Part shown: positions 31,907-43,424 of the stretch, piece after piece
Layout of the letters: every line of letters starts with the position of its first letter
Position numbering within the stretch: the stretch's first letter is position 1
Source: Dromiciops gliroides
Lineage: Eukaryota > Chordata > Mammalia > Microbiotheria > Microbiotheriidae
Length of the DNA stretch: 64,000 nucleotides
Reading direction: 5' to 3'
Assembly: GCF_019393635.1 (NCBI RefSeq)
Contig: NC_057862.1
Location: forward strand, 418,731,669-418,795,668
The notes under the pieces: model-generated
Databases searched by the model: none
What the model saw: only the letters and a program-made list of their open reading frames with translations
What the model was told of the DNA's origin: nothing
Translations under genes and position numbers: made by a program

Positions 31907-32590
31907 ATATCTTTTAAAGCCCTTTACAACCTTGCCTTAACTTATCTTTCCAGGCTCATACATTACCCTGCTCCTACACTCTGGAGTCAAGACAAGCTGG
32001 CCTTTCTGTTCTTCATATTTGTTGTTCAGTCATTTTAGTCACGTCCTAGTCTTTCACTGACCCCATTTGGGGTTTTCTTGGAAAAGATACTGGAATGGTT
32101 TGCCATTTTCTTCTCCAGCTCAGTTTACAGCTGAGGAAACTGAGACAAACAGGGTTAAGTGACTTGACCAGGGTCACACAGCTAGCAAGTGTCTGGGGCC
32201 AGATTTGAACCCTAGAAGATAATTCTTCCTGACTCCAGGCCTGGCACTGTATCCACTGTGCCACCTAGATGCCCATGTTCTTCACATAGAATATTCTATC
32301 TGTCATTTCATTGCCTTTGCACTGGACATCTCCTTTGTCTGGAATGTACTTCCTCACTTCTGCATCACAGATTCCATTTATTCCTTGAAGTTGCAATTCA
32401 TGCTTCATCTTCTACATGAGACCATTCCTGATTCCCTCAATGATTAGTGTCCTTGTTTTCTCCCTTTAGAATGTAAGCTCCTTTACCGATAGGGATTGTT
32501 TCATTTATTGTATTTGTATCTCCAGTGCCTGGCACAATGCCTGGCACATAGCAGGTATTTCAAAATGCTTATTGTTTGATTGATAGGAGC
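31907..32590 (+). repeat. L2 LINE 3' region split by a CORE-SINE
   Basis: AAAGCCCTTTACAACCTTGC at the start, CTGGCACATAGCAGGTATTT at the end. Confidence 0.65.
32020..32275 (-). repeat. CORE-SINE with RTE-like tail (minus)
   Basis: TTGTTGTTCAGTCATTTTAG on the left is the reversed RTE-like tail. CCACCTAGATGCCC on the right is the SINE head. Confidence 0.8.
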
Positions 32591-33056
32591 CTCTTCATTG
32601 TAATGCATCTCTGCTTTTAATTACTCTAAAAACTGAGGGTGTCCAAACCATTAGGAATATTCTTTCCTCAGAGAGAATATACTGAAATCACTTTTACTTC
32701 CTTTTCAGAAATAGATTTGGCATAACTAACGCTAAAGTCTCAAGGCCTCTGGTCATGATTACATTGTGTGTTCCTGTTTTCTACTATGTCCTTATCCAGC
32801 CACAGCTGTTTTTGAGGGCAATGGGAACAGGAAAGTAGATGAACCAGTTGTACTGGTTGATCTGGAATGGGTGTCTTCATTTGATTCCTTAACCACTTAT
32901 GTGGATAAAATACACAAATGAAACAATCTCTGCCCTCAAGGAGCTTACACTCTACTAGGGGAAAACAACCTGTAAACAGAGACTTATTTGACATATACAA
33001 AATAAATAGTAATTTCTGAAGGTAGGGAAGAATTCTAAGGATTCCAAGAGAGAGAG
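32590..33056. other. Mostly single-copy DNA
   Basis: Bases 32925-33025 are an ancient repeat piece (CTGCCCTCAAGGAGCTTACA), shared with 16265 and 39330. Confidence 0.4.
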
Positions 33057-33545
33057 ATGAGGAGGCAGTGGAGGGTTGGGGAGGGGGAGGTAGGAGCTAT
33101 ATGGGCTAGGCTCTGCAGGATACCAGCTTCTGAAAATGTGCTGACCTTTGAGCTCAGAGTTCCAGGAATGTCCCATGCTGAGAATATAGCCCTAAGGATT
33201 GCACAACCAGGACTCACAGGGATGGCCCTGAATGAGGACAATGTACTGGACCTGGCATTACACAGCAGAAAGGATGACCCCAGAGCAAAAGAACTAACCC
33301 CTATTAGAGAAGATGCCTTTACTTTAGATGTGCAAACTTGGTGAGCAGGTACACGATTAAGTGCAAACCAGGTTACACAGATACCCATGGTGATGAAATC
33401 AATAGTGTTGCTCCAGCCCTGACCACCCCACACCCAACCATGTCATTCTTAGCCTTCTTTCACCTGTTGATGTCACACTCAGTAGTTGTTTATCCTGATG
33501 GTCATTCTCCATACAGACAGAGGGCTGGGCCAGTTGATCTCTGAA
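33057..33545 (+). other. Unassigned ORF-rich unique segment
   Basis: A 95-codon plus-strand frame (33057-33344) is open with mixed, protein-like composition (NEDNVLDLALHSRKDDPRAK). A good donor, ACTTG|GTGAGC, lies just before its end and a possible acceptor (TTTGAGCTCAG) near 33155. The opposite strand is open even longer (33035-33433, 132 codons). No family is recognised and no start context is compelling. It may be an exon, a pseudogene or an unrecognised repeat. Confidence 0.25.
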
Positions 33546-33820
33546 GGTGTAATGTGGACGATTTGGTGGTTTTCTATGTTGTACCTGATCTAGCAGTGGC
33601 CACGGTTTTCTCTGAGCAGGAGAGTCAATTGTATTTGATGGCCCAGTTTGCCTGGTGAGATGGGGTTAGGAAAATAGCTCCAGCAATACCAGGACTGAAG
33701 GGACTGGATGGAGGGCTTTTCTGGGATCCATTAAAGCTCCAAGCTGGGAATGTCTTGTCCTTGGAAACTCTGAGGCTCCTCTTCCTTCTCCTCTCTGCTT
33801 ATTCAAACATGATGAAAGTG

Positions 33821-33971
33821 GGGGCAGCTAGTTGGCACAGTGGATAGAGCACCAGCCCCGGAGTCAGGAGGACCTGGGTTCAAATCCGGCCTCAGACACT
33901 TGACACTTACTAGCTGTGTGACCATGGGCAAGTCACTTAACACTCATTGCCCTGCAAAAAACCAACGACAA
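33821..33971 (+). repeat. WSINE1-like SINE, type II
   Basis: Full length. CORE carries ACCATGGG instead of ACCCTGGG. Confidence 0.9.
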
Positions 33972-34067
33972 AATGCTGCAAGTTTTAGAACTTATGCTTC
34001 CCTCCTAGCTCATTATCTTTGTTTGAATTATATACCACTGGATTCACCACTGCTATCCTGTTTGCCC

Positions 34068-34520
34068 TTCAGCTAGATGGTGTGGTGGATAGAGTGTTGA
34101 ACTTGAAGTCAGGAAGATCTAAATTCAAATCCTGCCCCAGCCACTTCCTTAGCTATATGACCCTGGGCAAGTCACTTAATCTCTCAGCATCAGTTTCTTC
34201 ATCTGTAAAATAGAGATAATAATAGCACCTATTTCATTGGGTTGTTTTGAAGATCAAAGGAGGCAGCTATGTGGCTTAATCTATAGAGCACTGGGCCTGG
34301 AGTCAGGAAGACCTGAGTTTAAATACAGCCTCAGACACTGACTAGCTGTGTGACCCTGGGCAAGTAACTTAACTTCTGTTTGCCTAATCCACTGGAGAAG
34401 GAAATGGCAAACCATATTTTTGCCAAGAAAACCCCATACACATTCATGAAGAGTCAGATATGACTGAATAACAGAATACTGTGCAAACCTTAAAGCACTA
34501 TATAAATGCTAACTATTATT
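34068..34520 (+). repeat. MIR/MAR-type CORE-SINE split by another SINE
   Basis: Head, CORE and AATAATAGCACC tail at 34068-34257. The end (CACTATATAAATGCTAAC) resumes at 34476. Confidence 0.72.
34258..34475 (+). repeat. CORE-SINE with RTE-like tail, nested
   Basis: GGAGGCAGCTATGTGGC head to GAAGAGTCAGATATGACTGA. Confidence 0.78.
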
Positions 34521-34854
34521 TTTCAACTGATCTTTATACATTATAGTCTCCAGTCCTTTGCACATCTTAGTTACCCTCCATTGAATGAGTTCTAGATTCT
34601 CAATATTCTTCCTCAAATGTAATGTGCAGAACTGGATTCAATACTCTATATGTGGCTGACTAGGGCATACATAGGAAAGCAGGTAATATTTTGGGCATTC
34701 TGCTTCAATTTCAACTTTCTCTCTCTAGACAAAGTGATTAAATAAATAATATCACTGCAGTCAATTGACTGCTTTATACGTAAATCCACTATTTTTGTAA
34801 TTACAAATTACAAAACTTTCTTCCCTGGTTGCCAAGCCTTCTATTCTATGTTGC

Positions 34855-35690
34855 CTTTTACTATTAGAATTCAAGCTTTCTCTTTTTGTATTTGTATCAC
34901 TAGCACTTACCACAGTAAGGTACACAGTAAGGTACTGGTACACAGAAGGGCTTAATAAATGTTCATTCATTCCTCTTCACTCTTACCTATAAATCCAATC
35001 ATTTAGCAAATCTCGTCACCTCTACAGCCACAATATCTTGTATCTTTCCCCTTTCCTTAACTCCCTTAGCCACCTGGTTCAGGCTCTCAATAGCCTATTC
35101 CTCTGACTCATCTCTCTCCACTTCAATCCAACCTCTTTATACTGCTACCAAAGTGATTCTAACTAACACAAAGTTCCGATCATGTCACCTACTCAGTAAA
35201 CTCTAGCGGCCCCCTATTATCTCTAGAACCAAATATAAATCCCTTTCTTTGGCCTTTAAAACCTTTTCACAACCTGGTCCAAACCTATTTTCTTGACCTT
35301 ATCACACATTACTGCCCTTGGTGTACACTATGATACAACCAAACTGGCCTTAGTGATCCTCCTACAGGGTTATTTCCTATCTCCATTGCCTTTGCACTGG
35401 CTGTTGCCCTATGCTCAGAATGCACCTTCCCCTCCCCTCTGCTTCTTAAAATCCCTATTTTTCTTCAAGGATCATACAAACACCACCATTTTTTTTAAAC
35501 ACCACCTTCTATATAAAACCTTTCCTTCTTTCTCCCAGACCACCTTGTATCTATTTTGTGTATCTATATATGTTGTAGAGGTTGTGTATGTAGATATGTA
35601 CATGTCTTCTCAGGATCGCTCCTGGAAAGCAGAGATTTTCCACTTTTGTTTTAGGAGGCTCTTTTAAAAGAACGTTCATTTATTGATTGA
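34855..35690 (+). repeat. Two L2 LINE fragments
   Basis: An isolated 3' end at 34855-34970 (GGGCTTAATAAATGTTCATT). Then ORF2 C-terminal and 3' UTR sequence at 35000-35690 (GCTACCAAAGTGATTC, GCCTTTGCACTGGCTGTTG). Confidence 0.6.
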
Positions 35691-36164
35691 ATGCTAGCGT
35701 GTATTTTAACTTGCAGTATGCTGTAAATTGGGCCCGGAGCAGGGATTCAGGCTCCTGCCTTTGACTCTAAGTGTGAATCCTTACCTTTCCTAAGGCTCAG
35801 TTTCTCTTTCCGTAAAATGGGAGGAGGGAGGAGGTTTGATTTATTAATTCCCATTCTCCAGAACCTGACAGCTCCTAATTCCAGCTTTCCGAGTCAGGGA
35901 CAGCCAAGGTGTGAGGGGAATCCCCCAGGCAGACCCTCCCCGGTCTAGTTTTCAAGTGCCCAACCCATAATCCGCTCCTCCAGCCAGATACCCCAGAGAC
36001 AGTCTCCTCGAGCGCCCCTCCCACCTCGAGGCACCGCCTCCAGGCAGCTTGCTCCTCCTGGCCATCCTCCTCCCCTGCGGTCCGGGACTCAGTCCCGCCC
36101 CTTCTCGCGCTTCGGTCAGCCAGCCAGTCTGTCAGTCAGTCAGCCTCAGGGCTGCCAGCAGCCG

Positions 36165-36215
36165 CAAGGTGGGGCGGGGCTGGGTGCGTGACGTCATTTC
36201 CGGTGTACACAGACT
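36165..36215 (+). promoter_or_regulatory. Core promoter with CRE and ETS-like sites
   Basis: A GC box is followed by a perfect palindromic cAMP-response element TGACGTCA (36189-36196) and directly by TTTCCGGT, an ETS/GABP-like site. There is no TATA box. The transcription start is inferred near 36190-36220. Confidence 0.65.
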
Positions 36216-36252
36216 GGCCGTCGCGGGCTCGGGGGGCGAGGACGCGTCGCAG
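36205..36252 (+). other. Putative non-coding exon 1 with splice donor
   Basis: The stretch from the inferred start to CGCAG|GTGAGG (donor at 36253-36254) contains no ATG. The donor matches the vertebrate consensus closely. If transcription begins at the CRE/ETS cluster, this is a short 5' UTR exon. The 5' limit is inferred. Confidence 0.55.
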
Positions 36253-39027
36253 GTGAGGAGCTGAACCTCTGGGCAGGGTTGGAAGCCGGATAGGGGTCGG
36301 GCCTTGTGTTTCGGTAGGGCAGGACGTCTTTCCCTCGGTCGGTCCATCCCTGTCTTCAGGGGAGGGGAGGCCCGGGACGGCGGTATGCGCTACGCTGCGC
36401 TCTTGTCTCCTCCGCGGGGCCGGGGCCGCGGGGGGCGGCGGGAAAGGACGGAAGCCGGGAGGGGCTGTACGGCCCGGGCTGTGGGCCGATCTCGGTGCTT
36501 ATGTTGGACCCCCACCCGAGGAGCTGGGGTCGGGGAGCCGGGAACTGCAGCATCGGGCTGAGACGGACCCGAAGCAACTGAGCCTCACGCTGACACCTGT
36601 CACTGCACTCGACGGGCGGGCGGAGGGACGGGGTGGGGGCCGGCAGCACCGAGGCGCCGCCGGAGCCTGGGTGTGGAGGGTACTTTGGGAATGGGGCGGG
36701 CCTGGAATAGGGGGCACAGGAGTTATTCTCCTTGTTTTTGGTGAGAGCTTCTTTAAGGAAGAGCGAAAAGATTCGGCTTTCTCGGTCCTGTGCTTCCTCA
36801 CAATCTCCCATCTTTTCCTTGGCTTGGTCTGCCCTCAGACACCTCCCTCCTCTCCCCGCCTCCCGCCCCCCCCCCCCCCCCCCCCCGTCTATCTGGGACC
36901 AGGACAACCGAGGGTTGTTGGGTGGCGGGTTTACCCCCTACATTCCAGGTTAGTATATAAACATTGTGTATCACCAGGGCACTGGGTCAGAAATGTATGT
37001 AAATCTTGCTTATGTAGGGTGACTCATACCTGCCCAAATCTGAGCTCAACAAGGTTTAACACAAGTTCCCTCACTCCCTTCCCCCTCCCCAACAGTTGGC
37101 CAAGGGCAAGAAGAGAAGCCCCTAATCTTTCTGAGGTTGAAGTACTGCCTGGAACACCCGAGTCAAAGCTTTCAGAGCTGCAAGCTACTCAGTATTCCTT
37201 TACACGCATTAGTTAAAGGGCATGTTTCCCAGGGAATCCCATAAAGCTGTGCTGCCCCCGTGTTTGATCGATGGTTTGGAGAACTCCATGTACCCGAAGG
37301 AGAGAAACAGTTTTTCTTCTGTTTTGTGGTTTTTCACCCTTTCACTCCAAAAACAAAAGCAAAGCAAAGCAAAACAAAAAAAAATCTACTTGAGGAGTAG
37401 CCATCTTTTAGATGGTTTCGCTGGTAAAAATAGGAATGATTCCAGTTGGGGGATGGGTAGGTTTTAAGTGCCCTTCTGCCCTGATCTTCTCCCCCCCAAC
37501 CCTCCCCCCCCCAGTATTTAGATTGTTTACTTAAACGGTCAACTTTTTTCACGTTGCCACCTAGACCTTTCAATCTATTTCATCTTTCTGTTTATCATTT
37601 TCTAGTCCACATCCTGACACTTTTCCTTTTGCATAGCAAAGGAAACGTGCTTTTCCTGTTCCAGTTAGGCGTGTTCAAACGTGTCATGTGCTGGTCCATG
37701 TAGTGATTGCATTTTTCTATACTGCCCTTTTTGTGGTGGCAGAGAGCACCAACATGCACTGTAGGAAGTCTGGCCTGCCAGTGTGTAGTGTGTACTAGGA
37801 TATAGTCCCTTGCGCGTGTATGAAACAGAAAGCCTGCTCTAACATTCACAGTTTTAGTAGGGAGGAGTCTTTTAAAAAGCACTGGTGGTGCAATGAATGA
37901 CTGTCCTAAGAAAAAGGTAATAATTGAATGTATGTCTTTTCCTTGCTCCTAATACTGCCCGCTTGCAGTACTCTCTGAGTAAACTAAACATTTCTGCTTG
38001 GCATGATAAGAATTTTGTTTATACCCACTCGAGAATTTGCCAGATGCAGACTTAAAGTTCCAAAGCAGTTACTAATTCTGTGTGTGTGGGTGTGTTTGTG
38101 GGATAATGCCTTTGTATTTTCTTGCTTTTATATATGTTGATAGTTCAAAGTTTGACTGGATGTAGTCTGTACTTCCTCTTTATGTTTTTTCTTTCTAAGA
38201 GAAGTTACTCAAAATATCCAGGGGAATCTTTAAACAAATGTTTCTTCAGATTTTTTTTTTTTTGCTTAGGTAATTTATTGATATTTTCATTGGTTGATTT
38301 TATTTTCCTGCAGACTTCACGAGTAACTGACTTTCCATGTGAGGTGTTCAGGTTTGCCGTAGTCACTTTTCACTGTAGCATTTGAGATACTAATCTACCT
38401 CTATTTTTGCACACAAATACGTAGGTTAACATTGGAGACAAAGATAGAAAAGTCTTCTCAGATTCCCTTGGCAGGCTTAGAGTTTTTCAATCTAAAATTA
38501 TCTCCATATTTGTGGAAGACGGACCATGTTTCAACTATTATCCTTTTTAACTAGTTAAATGTTTAAGCTGAATAATTTTGTAAGTGGTTTTCTGATGAGC
38601 CATGATTTAAATCAGGGTTAGTATAGTGGAGCTTCTAAGTCCATGGGAAAAGAGCTTTGGTTTGAATGGGAAATCGATTTGTTTTGCTGTGCCAAAGTAC
38701 ACTTTTTTTAATGATTAAAAATTTTTTTAGTTGATGTTAGCACAGAGAGCACGATCTCCTTTATTAAATTTGACAACATAGACTGAATGACTTATCTAGG
38801 GGTCATGTAAAAAGACGGTGGCAGAGCCAGGATTAGAATCCAGATTGTCTGTACTTTGCTCTTGCCATGTTACCATGCTGCTTCTGTTTGTTGACTTCAA
38901 TTCAAAATCATTTATCATAATAATACATTACATTTAAGGTTCACAGGGCACTTTACATATTTTTTTAGTAGATTCTCATAACAATTTGGTAAAATAAGTA
39001 TTCCACATTTTATAAAGAAGGAAAATG
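36253..39027 (+). other. Repeat-free proximal intron
   Basis: Apart from an old MIR-like piece near 38700-38890 and a MIR-tail piece after 38900, no transposable element was found from 35.7 to 39.0 kb. A 21-base C run lies at 36866-36886. Open frames here (for example 36671-37216) are attributed to GC-rich composition. A strong acceptor-like motif occurs at 37096. Confidence 0.5.
36866..36886. repeat. Poly(C) run of 21
   Basis: Uninterrupted cytosines within C-rich sequence. Confidence 0.9.
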
Positions 39028-39240
39028 GGGGCAGCTAGGTGGCATAGTGGAATAGAGCACTGGCCCTGGAGTCAGGAGGACCTGAGTTCAAATCCGACCT
39101 CAGACACTTCACACTTCCTAGCTGTGTGACCCTGGGCAAATCACTTAACCCCAATTGCCTCACCAAAAAAAGAAGAAGGAAAATGAAGGTTAGAGATTGT
39201 GACCTGTCCAAAATCACATAGCATTTTTTTATGGTGATGC
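38700..39240 (-). repeat. MIR-type SINE fragments
   Basis: CTTATCTAGGGGTCATGT and GGCAGAGCCAGGATTAGAA (38785-38850). A second piece, CATTTTATAAAGAAGG to GTCCAAAATCACATAGC, is split by the SINE at 39028. Confidence 0.55.
39028..39172 (+). repeat. WSINE1-like SINE, type III
   Basis: TSD AGAAGGAAAATG at about 39016 and 39173. One extra A in GTGGAATAGAG. Confidence 0.9.
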
Positions 39241-39799
39241 AGAGATTTTAATAAAATACATCTGACTTCCAAGTTCTATTATACCGTTCTGCCTCTTATT
39301 CAAAGATGAATAAGACAAAAGATCCCTGCTTACATGGAGTTTACAATCTAATAAGAAACAACAGACACAAATGTAATTGCATAAGGCAAAGTGTGATAGA
39401 TGTATGAGTGGTATCAACAAACTATTGCCAACATTCAGAAGAAACAGATCATTTTAGTTTGGAGTGATCATGCAAGGAGGCTGATGGATTACTTGAGGAC
39501 AAGAGTTCTGAGCTTCAGTAGGGCTAAAAACCAGTTGGGGAGGGGGCCCCCTCTAAAGCCAACTCTAATATTGTAAAGGGTGGGAGCAGGTTATATAGAA
39601 ATGGAGCAGGTCAAAACTTCCATACTGATCAGCATTGGTGTGGAGCCCATTGGTGGCTGCTGAATCTCCAGCTGTGGAAGATCCCATCTCAAAAAAGAAA
39701 AATTGAGTTGAAACTTGTATATTTTACAAACTTTTGGGCCCCTGTGGTTCATAGTAGCCCCAATGCATTTTCTAAAAGTGATTTTCCTCAAGCGAAGTT

Positions 39800-39915
39800 T
39801 TTTTTAATTTTCAGATTTTTTCAAATTACATATAAAACAATTTTTAACATTTTTTTCCAAATGTTGAGTTCCAAATTCTCTTTCTCTCTCCCCTCCCTAC
39901 TCCTTGGGAAGCTAA
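39800..39915 (-). mobile_element. L1 3' UTR fragment
   Basis: Reversed L1 3' terminus (TTTCAAATTACATATAAAAC, then TCTCTCCCCTCCCTACTCC). Confidence 0.6.
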
Positions 39916-39919
39916 GCAG

Positions 39920-40490
39920 TTCTTCAAATGAAATTTGTGAGCGTATCACTTCCCTACTCAGTGAACTCCATTGGCTCCCTTTTGCCTCTTGGATAAAAGA
40001 TAAACTTCTCTATTTGGCAAAGTCCTTCACTACCTGGCTCCAGTCTATCTCTAATACAGCCTCATTATACCTACTCAATCAGTACTTCCCTTCCAACATT
40101 ATACAGTTTAGACAAACTGTTCCTCACACATTGAACTCCCATCTCCAGTTTCTGCCTTTTCACTGGCCTTACTCCGTATCTACCCTTACCTTTCCCTCAT
40201 AGAATCCCTTACTTCCTTCAAGACTCAGTTTAAGCACTAACTTCAACATGAAACTTTTCTGCATCTTTACTACTTTCGACCCTCCTGTAAGCGTCCCCCT
40301 TTTTAGTTACCTTGAATTTATTTTATGTTTATCATGTATATACTTACATACCTACTTTTTATCTCCTCTGATAGAATGTAAGTTTCTTGAAAGGAGGGAT
40401 TGTTTCGTTTTTGTCTTTCTATCCCGGTCACTTAGCCTGTGTGGAATGGAATAGGTACTTAATAAATGCTTGTTGGTTGATTGATTCCTT
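39920..40490 (+). repeat. L2 LINE C-terminal and 3' UTR fragment
   Basis: TCCATTGGCTCCCTTTTGCC near the start, TACTTAATAAATGCTTGTTG at the end. Confidence 0.68.
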
Positions 40491-41220
40491 TACTATTTAT
40501 CAAGCCTTTGGGGTTTGAGCTGATTGGCTGGCCTTCCTCACCTTTAGGTTTGCTAAACCTGGCTACCATTCCTTCCCCCCAATACCTAATGCTGTTTGTT
40601 TTACTGGAGTATAATGGGAGGACAAAGGAAGTAGGTAAAGGATTCTAGTGCCTAGAAACCAGGAACCTCATGAAGATTCTCAAGTAGGCAAAGAATAACA
40701 AACCCTTGGTACACTGCACATATCTGATCAATGTACATGATGTTCTTACCTAAGATGTCCAAACCATCTTCAGTGTGGTCTGGATCGATGTTCACATATG
40801 TTTGTATATAGATGAATGATGATAAGAGATATTTCTGTCAAGCATTTGTAAAAGATACCAAAACAGGAAAGTTGATGTTTGAACTGTACAGTAAACTCTG
40901 TGCTATTGGATGTTTTCCATAAAATAGATAGACATCTTCAGTGGGTTTTGTTTTGTTTTGTTTTTGTTTCAGTGGGTTTTTAATAAGCATATGAAATTGT
41001 TATTAGAAATCTTTTAACCTGATCCAGTTACTACTATCCTAGAAAATATTAGTCATAATAGTAATTTGCTTTGTAATTTCAGATAAAATAAATGAACAAG
41101 TATTCTTTCAGAGAGTAGTTTAAAATATAACTCCATATTGAAATATATTTTCCTAAGAATAACTTCTTATAGACTGAAGTATATTTCTGGTAGATGGATG
41201 GCTTTTAGTAATAGCTTTTT
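40491..41220. other. Intronic single-copy DNA
   Basis: Nothing recognised beyond a (GTTTT)n-rich patch near 40950. Confidence 0.4.
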
Positions 41221-41373
41221 GGGGGCAGCTAGGTGGCACAGTGGATAGAGTACCGGCCCTGGAGTCAGGAGGACCTGAGTTCAAATCCGGCCTCAGACAC
41301 TTAACACTTACTAGCTGTGTGACCCTAGGCAAGTCACTTAACCCCAATTGCCTCACCAAAAAAAAAAAAAAGA
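41221..41373 (+). repeat. WSINE1-like SINE, type I
   Basis: Full length with a 13-base poly(A). Confidence 0.92.
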
Positions 41374-41600
41374 CCATTGGAACTGGAGGCAGAGGGACAG
41401 GTTCAAATTTTGTCTGATATTTCCTAGCTGTCTAACCATGAATAAATCATAGCCCCTCTGAGCTTTAATTTCCCCATCTGTAAAGTGAGGATAATTTTAC
41501 TTTCAGTATCTAACTCAGAGGCTTGTTGTAAAGTTTAAATGAGTTACAAAGTATGCATATAAAGTACTATAAAAATCTTAAAGGGCTTTGTAATCATCTG
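41373..41600 (+). repeat. MIR-type CORE-SINE
   Basis: GGAACTGGAGGCAGAGGG head, ATTTCCTAGCTGTC CORE, CCCCATCTGTAAAGTGAGG tail. Confidence 0.7.
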
Positions 41601-42074
41601 CTGTGGTCATTCTGTTATGTCTAGATGGTTTGTTGTGGTCAGGTTTTACTTGTTTGTTTTTTGATTTTTTGTTTTACAAAGATAGGTTTGAAGAAGGGAC
41701 TAAAACACGTAATGAAAAGGAAAAAGTAGTCTTCTTGTGGCCAGTTATGTTTGAATAAAGAATTTCAAAAGTAGTTCAATAGTATCCAATACAGAGATGA
41801 CCTGAGCTTTCTTTTGTCCTTTTGCCTAGAAAGACTTAAACTAAAATATAGCTGTTCTATTGGAGGAATTTAACTCAGTCTTTAGGTCTAAGTACCCTTC
41901 TTATGTAGTTAGCTGCATAGATTCATCTTTACTTTTAGTGTGCCTGTGTCAAATTCTGAGTTGGTTCTAGACTTTAAAGTGTTTAATTATTTAATGCCTT
42001 ATGTTAATTGTTACCATACATATTTAATATTCGTAGATTTTCTACTATGAATATTTTACCATTAGTTAATATTG

Positions 42075-42312
42075 TTCTGGAGGCTGCAGTTTGTAAAGAG
42101 CCAGGCCTGGAGTCAGGAAGACCTGAGTTAAAATGTGGACTCAGACATTAACTGTGTGTTCCTGGGCAAGTCACTTGACCTCTGTTTGCCTTAATCTATT
42201 GGGAAAGGAAATGGCAAACCACTCTAGTATCTTTGCCAAGAAAACCCCGTGGACAGCATTGCTGTGCTATAGTCCATGGGGTCACAAAGAATCAGACAGG
42301 ACTGAAGGACTG
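42075..42312 (+). repeat. CORE-SINE with RTE-like tail
   Basis: GGAGTCAGGAAGACCTGAG head. Tail GGTCACAAAGAATCAGACAG. Confidence 0.8.
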
Positions 42313-42435
42313 AAACTCAAATATTGCTCTAGTTGGGTAATGGATAGAAAGCTAGCCTAGAAGTTGAGAAGATTGGAGATTCTGACACATACCAGTTGTG
42401 GGCCCTGGGCAAGTCATTTAAATCTGTGTTCTAGG

Positions 42436-42602
42436 CCAGGACATCTTAAACTTTTTCCCCAAGAAATTTTTACCAGCCCCTGGTATATAGGTATATAAAA
42501 TAGGTATACATAACCTTTTACTTTTGCCAAATTTTTCCATAACTCCCACATTCAATTATTCAACCCCATATGGGGTTGGGACCCACAGTTTAAGAAGCTT
42601 TG
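42436..42602 (-). mobile_element. hAT-like non-autonomous DNA transposon
   Basis: A reverse-oriented relative of 20961-21128. They share CTTCTTAAACTGTGGGTC, TAAAAGGTTATGTATACCT and TACCTATATACC on the element strand. TCTAGG flanks each end as part of a probable 8-bp target duplication. Confidence 0.62.
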
Positions 42603-42789
42603 CTCTAGGTAAATTGCAGAGAAGGTGTTGATTTGTCTGGATAAGGAAGTTTTCCTTAGCTGGAAGTTCCATATACTAATGAAATCATGGGTCAGTCCCT
42701 TTGCTCATCCTAATATTGTTCATTCAAATAAATGTAGATGATGTTATGTGATTATGTGAATCATTTCAAGCTCTGATTATTTCCAAGGT

Positions 42790-43030
42790 GGGAAAAGCTA
42801 TTTTGTAGTAGCTCACATTTATTTTAGTACTTTAAGTGAGAAAAATACTTCTTTCACTCACATTAACACTTTAAAGTTTGTAGTACAAATATTATTATCC
42901 TCCTTTTAAAAAGGAGGAAATTGAAGCTCCAAAAGATTACATGCCTTGCCAATGTCATATGGCTAATAAATATAGGAACTAAGACTAGAATCCAGGTATT
43001 CTTACTTTAGTGTTAGTCTACTTAATATTA
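42790..43030 (-). repeat. MIR-type CORE-SINE
   Basis: AAGGAGGAAATTGAAGCTCC, CCTTGCCAATGTCATATGGC, ATTCTTACTTTAGTGTTAGTC. Confidence 0.6.
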
Positions 43031-43424
43031 CAACATGCCATTTTTTCATATTTGATAAACATACCTCTTTTGTCATATCATATACAGTAATACTTTACTT
43101 ATCTATTACTGTCTGAGAGTGTTCTCCATAAATGGTTTCCAGACAACAGAAACTTACCCCTTCAAGTGCCCAAATGTTAATAATTTTTGTCAGAAATGTC
43201 AATATATTTCAAAAATATGCATGCACACCTTGACCTTCTGATGCTGAGTGTCCTTTGATAGATAACAATTTCATATATGTTCACCTTTACTTGGTCCACA
43301 ATGTGACTCATATATTCCTTATTGTTGTCATTTTTTCCACATAATTCCATAAATATTCTTGAAAGGAGCTACTCAGTTCATTGGAAGCCTTAATTTCTTT
43401 TAACATTTTATGGACCTATATAGT

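Larger units (their letters stand above)
36000..36700. promoter_or_regulatory. CpG island
   Basis: This is the only CpG-dense, GC-rich stretch of the window, with many CG dinucleotides against near absence elsewhere. It contains GC boxes (GGGGCGGGGC at about 36173) and lies in the centre of a 3-kb repeat-free zone. Such islands mark promoters of broadly expressed vertebrate genes and are often bidirectional. I see no exon for a leftward gene. Confidence 0.85.

Noticed and set aside
36356..36907. Minus-strand 183-codon open frame
   Set aside because: The same CpG-island composition effect: low-complexity G/P/R-rich sequence, no family, no splice or promoter support in that direction.
36671..37216. 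Plus-strand 181-codon open frame with a polyproline run
   Set aside because: It spans the 21-base C run and lies downstream of a strong splice donor. Long frames are expected by chance in GC-rich sequence, and no domain is visible.
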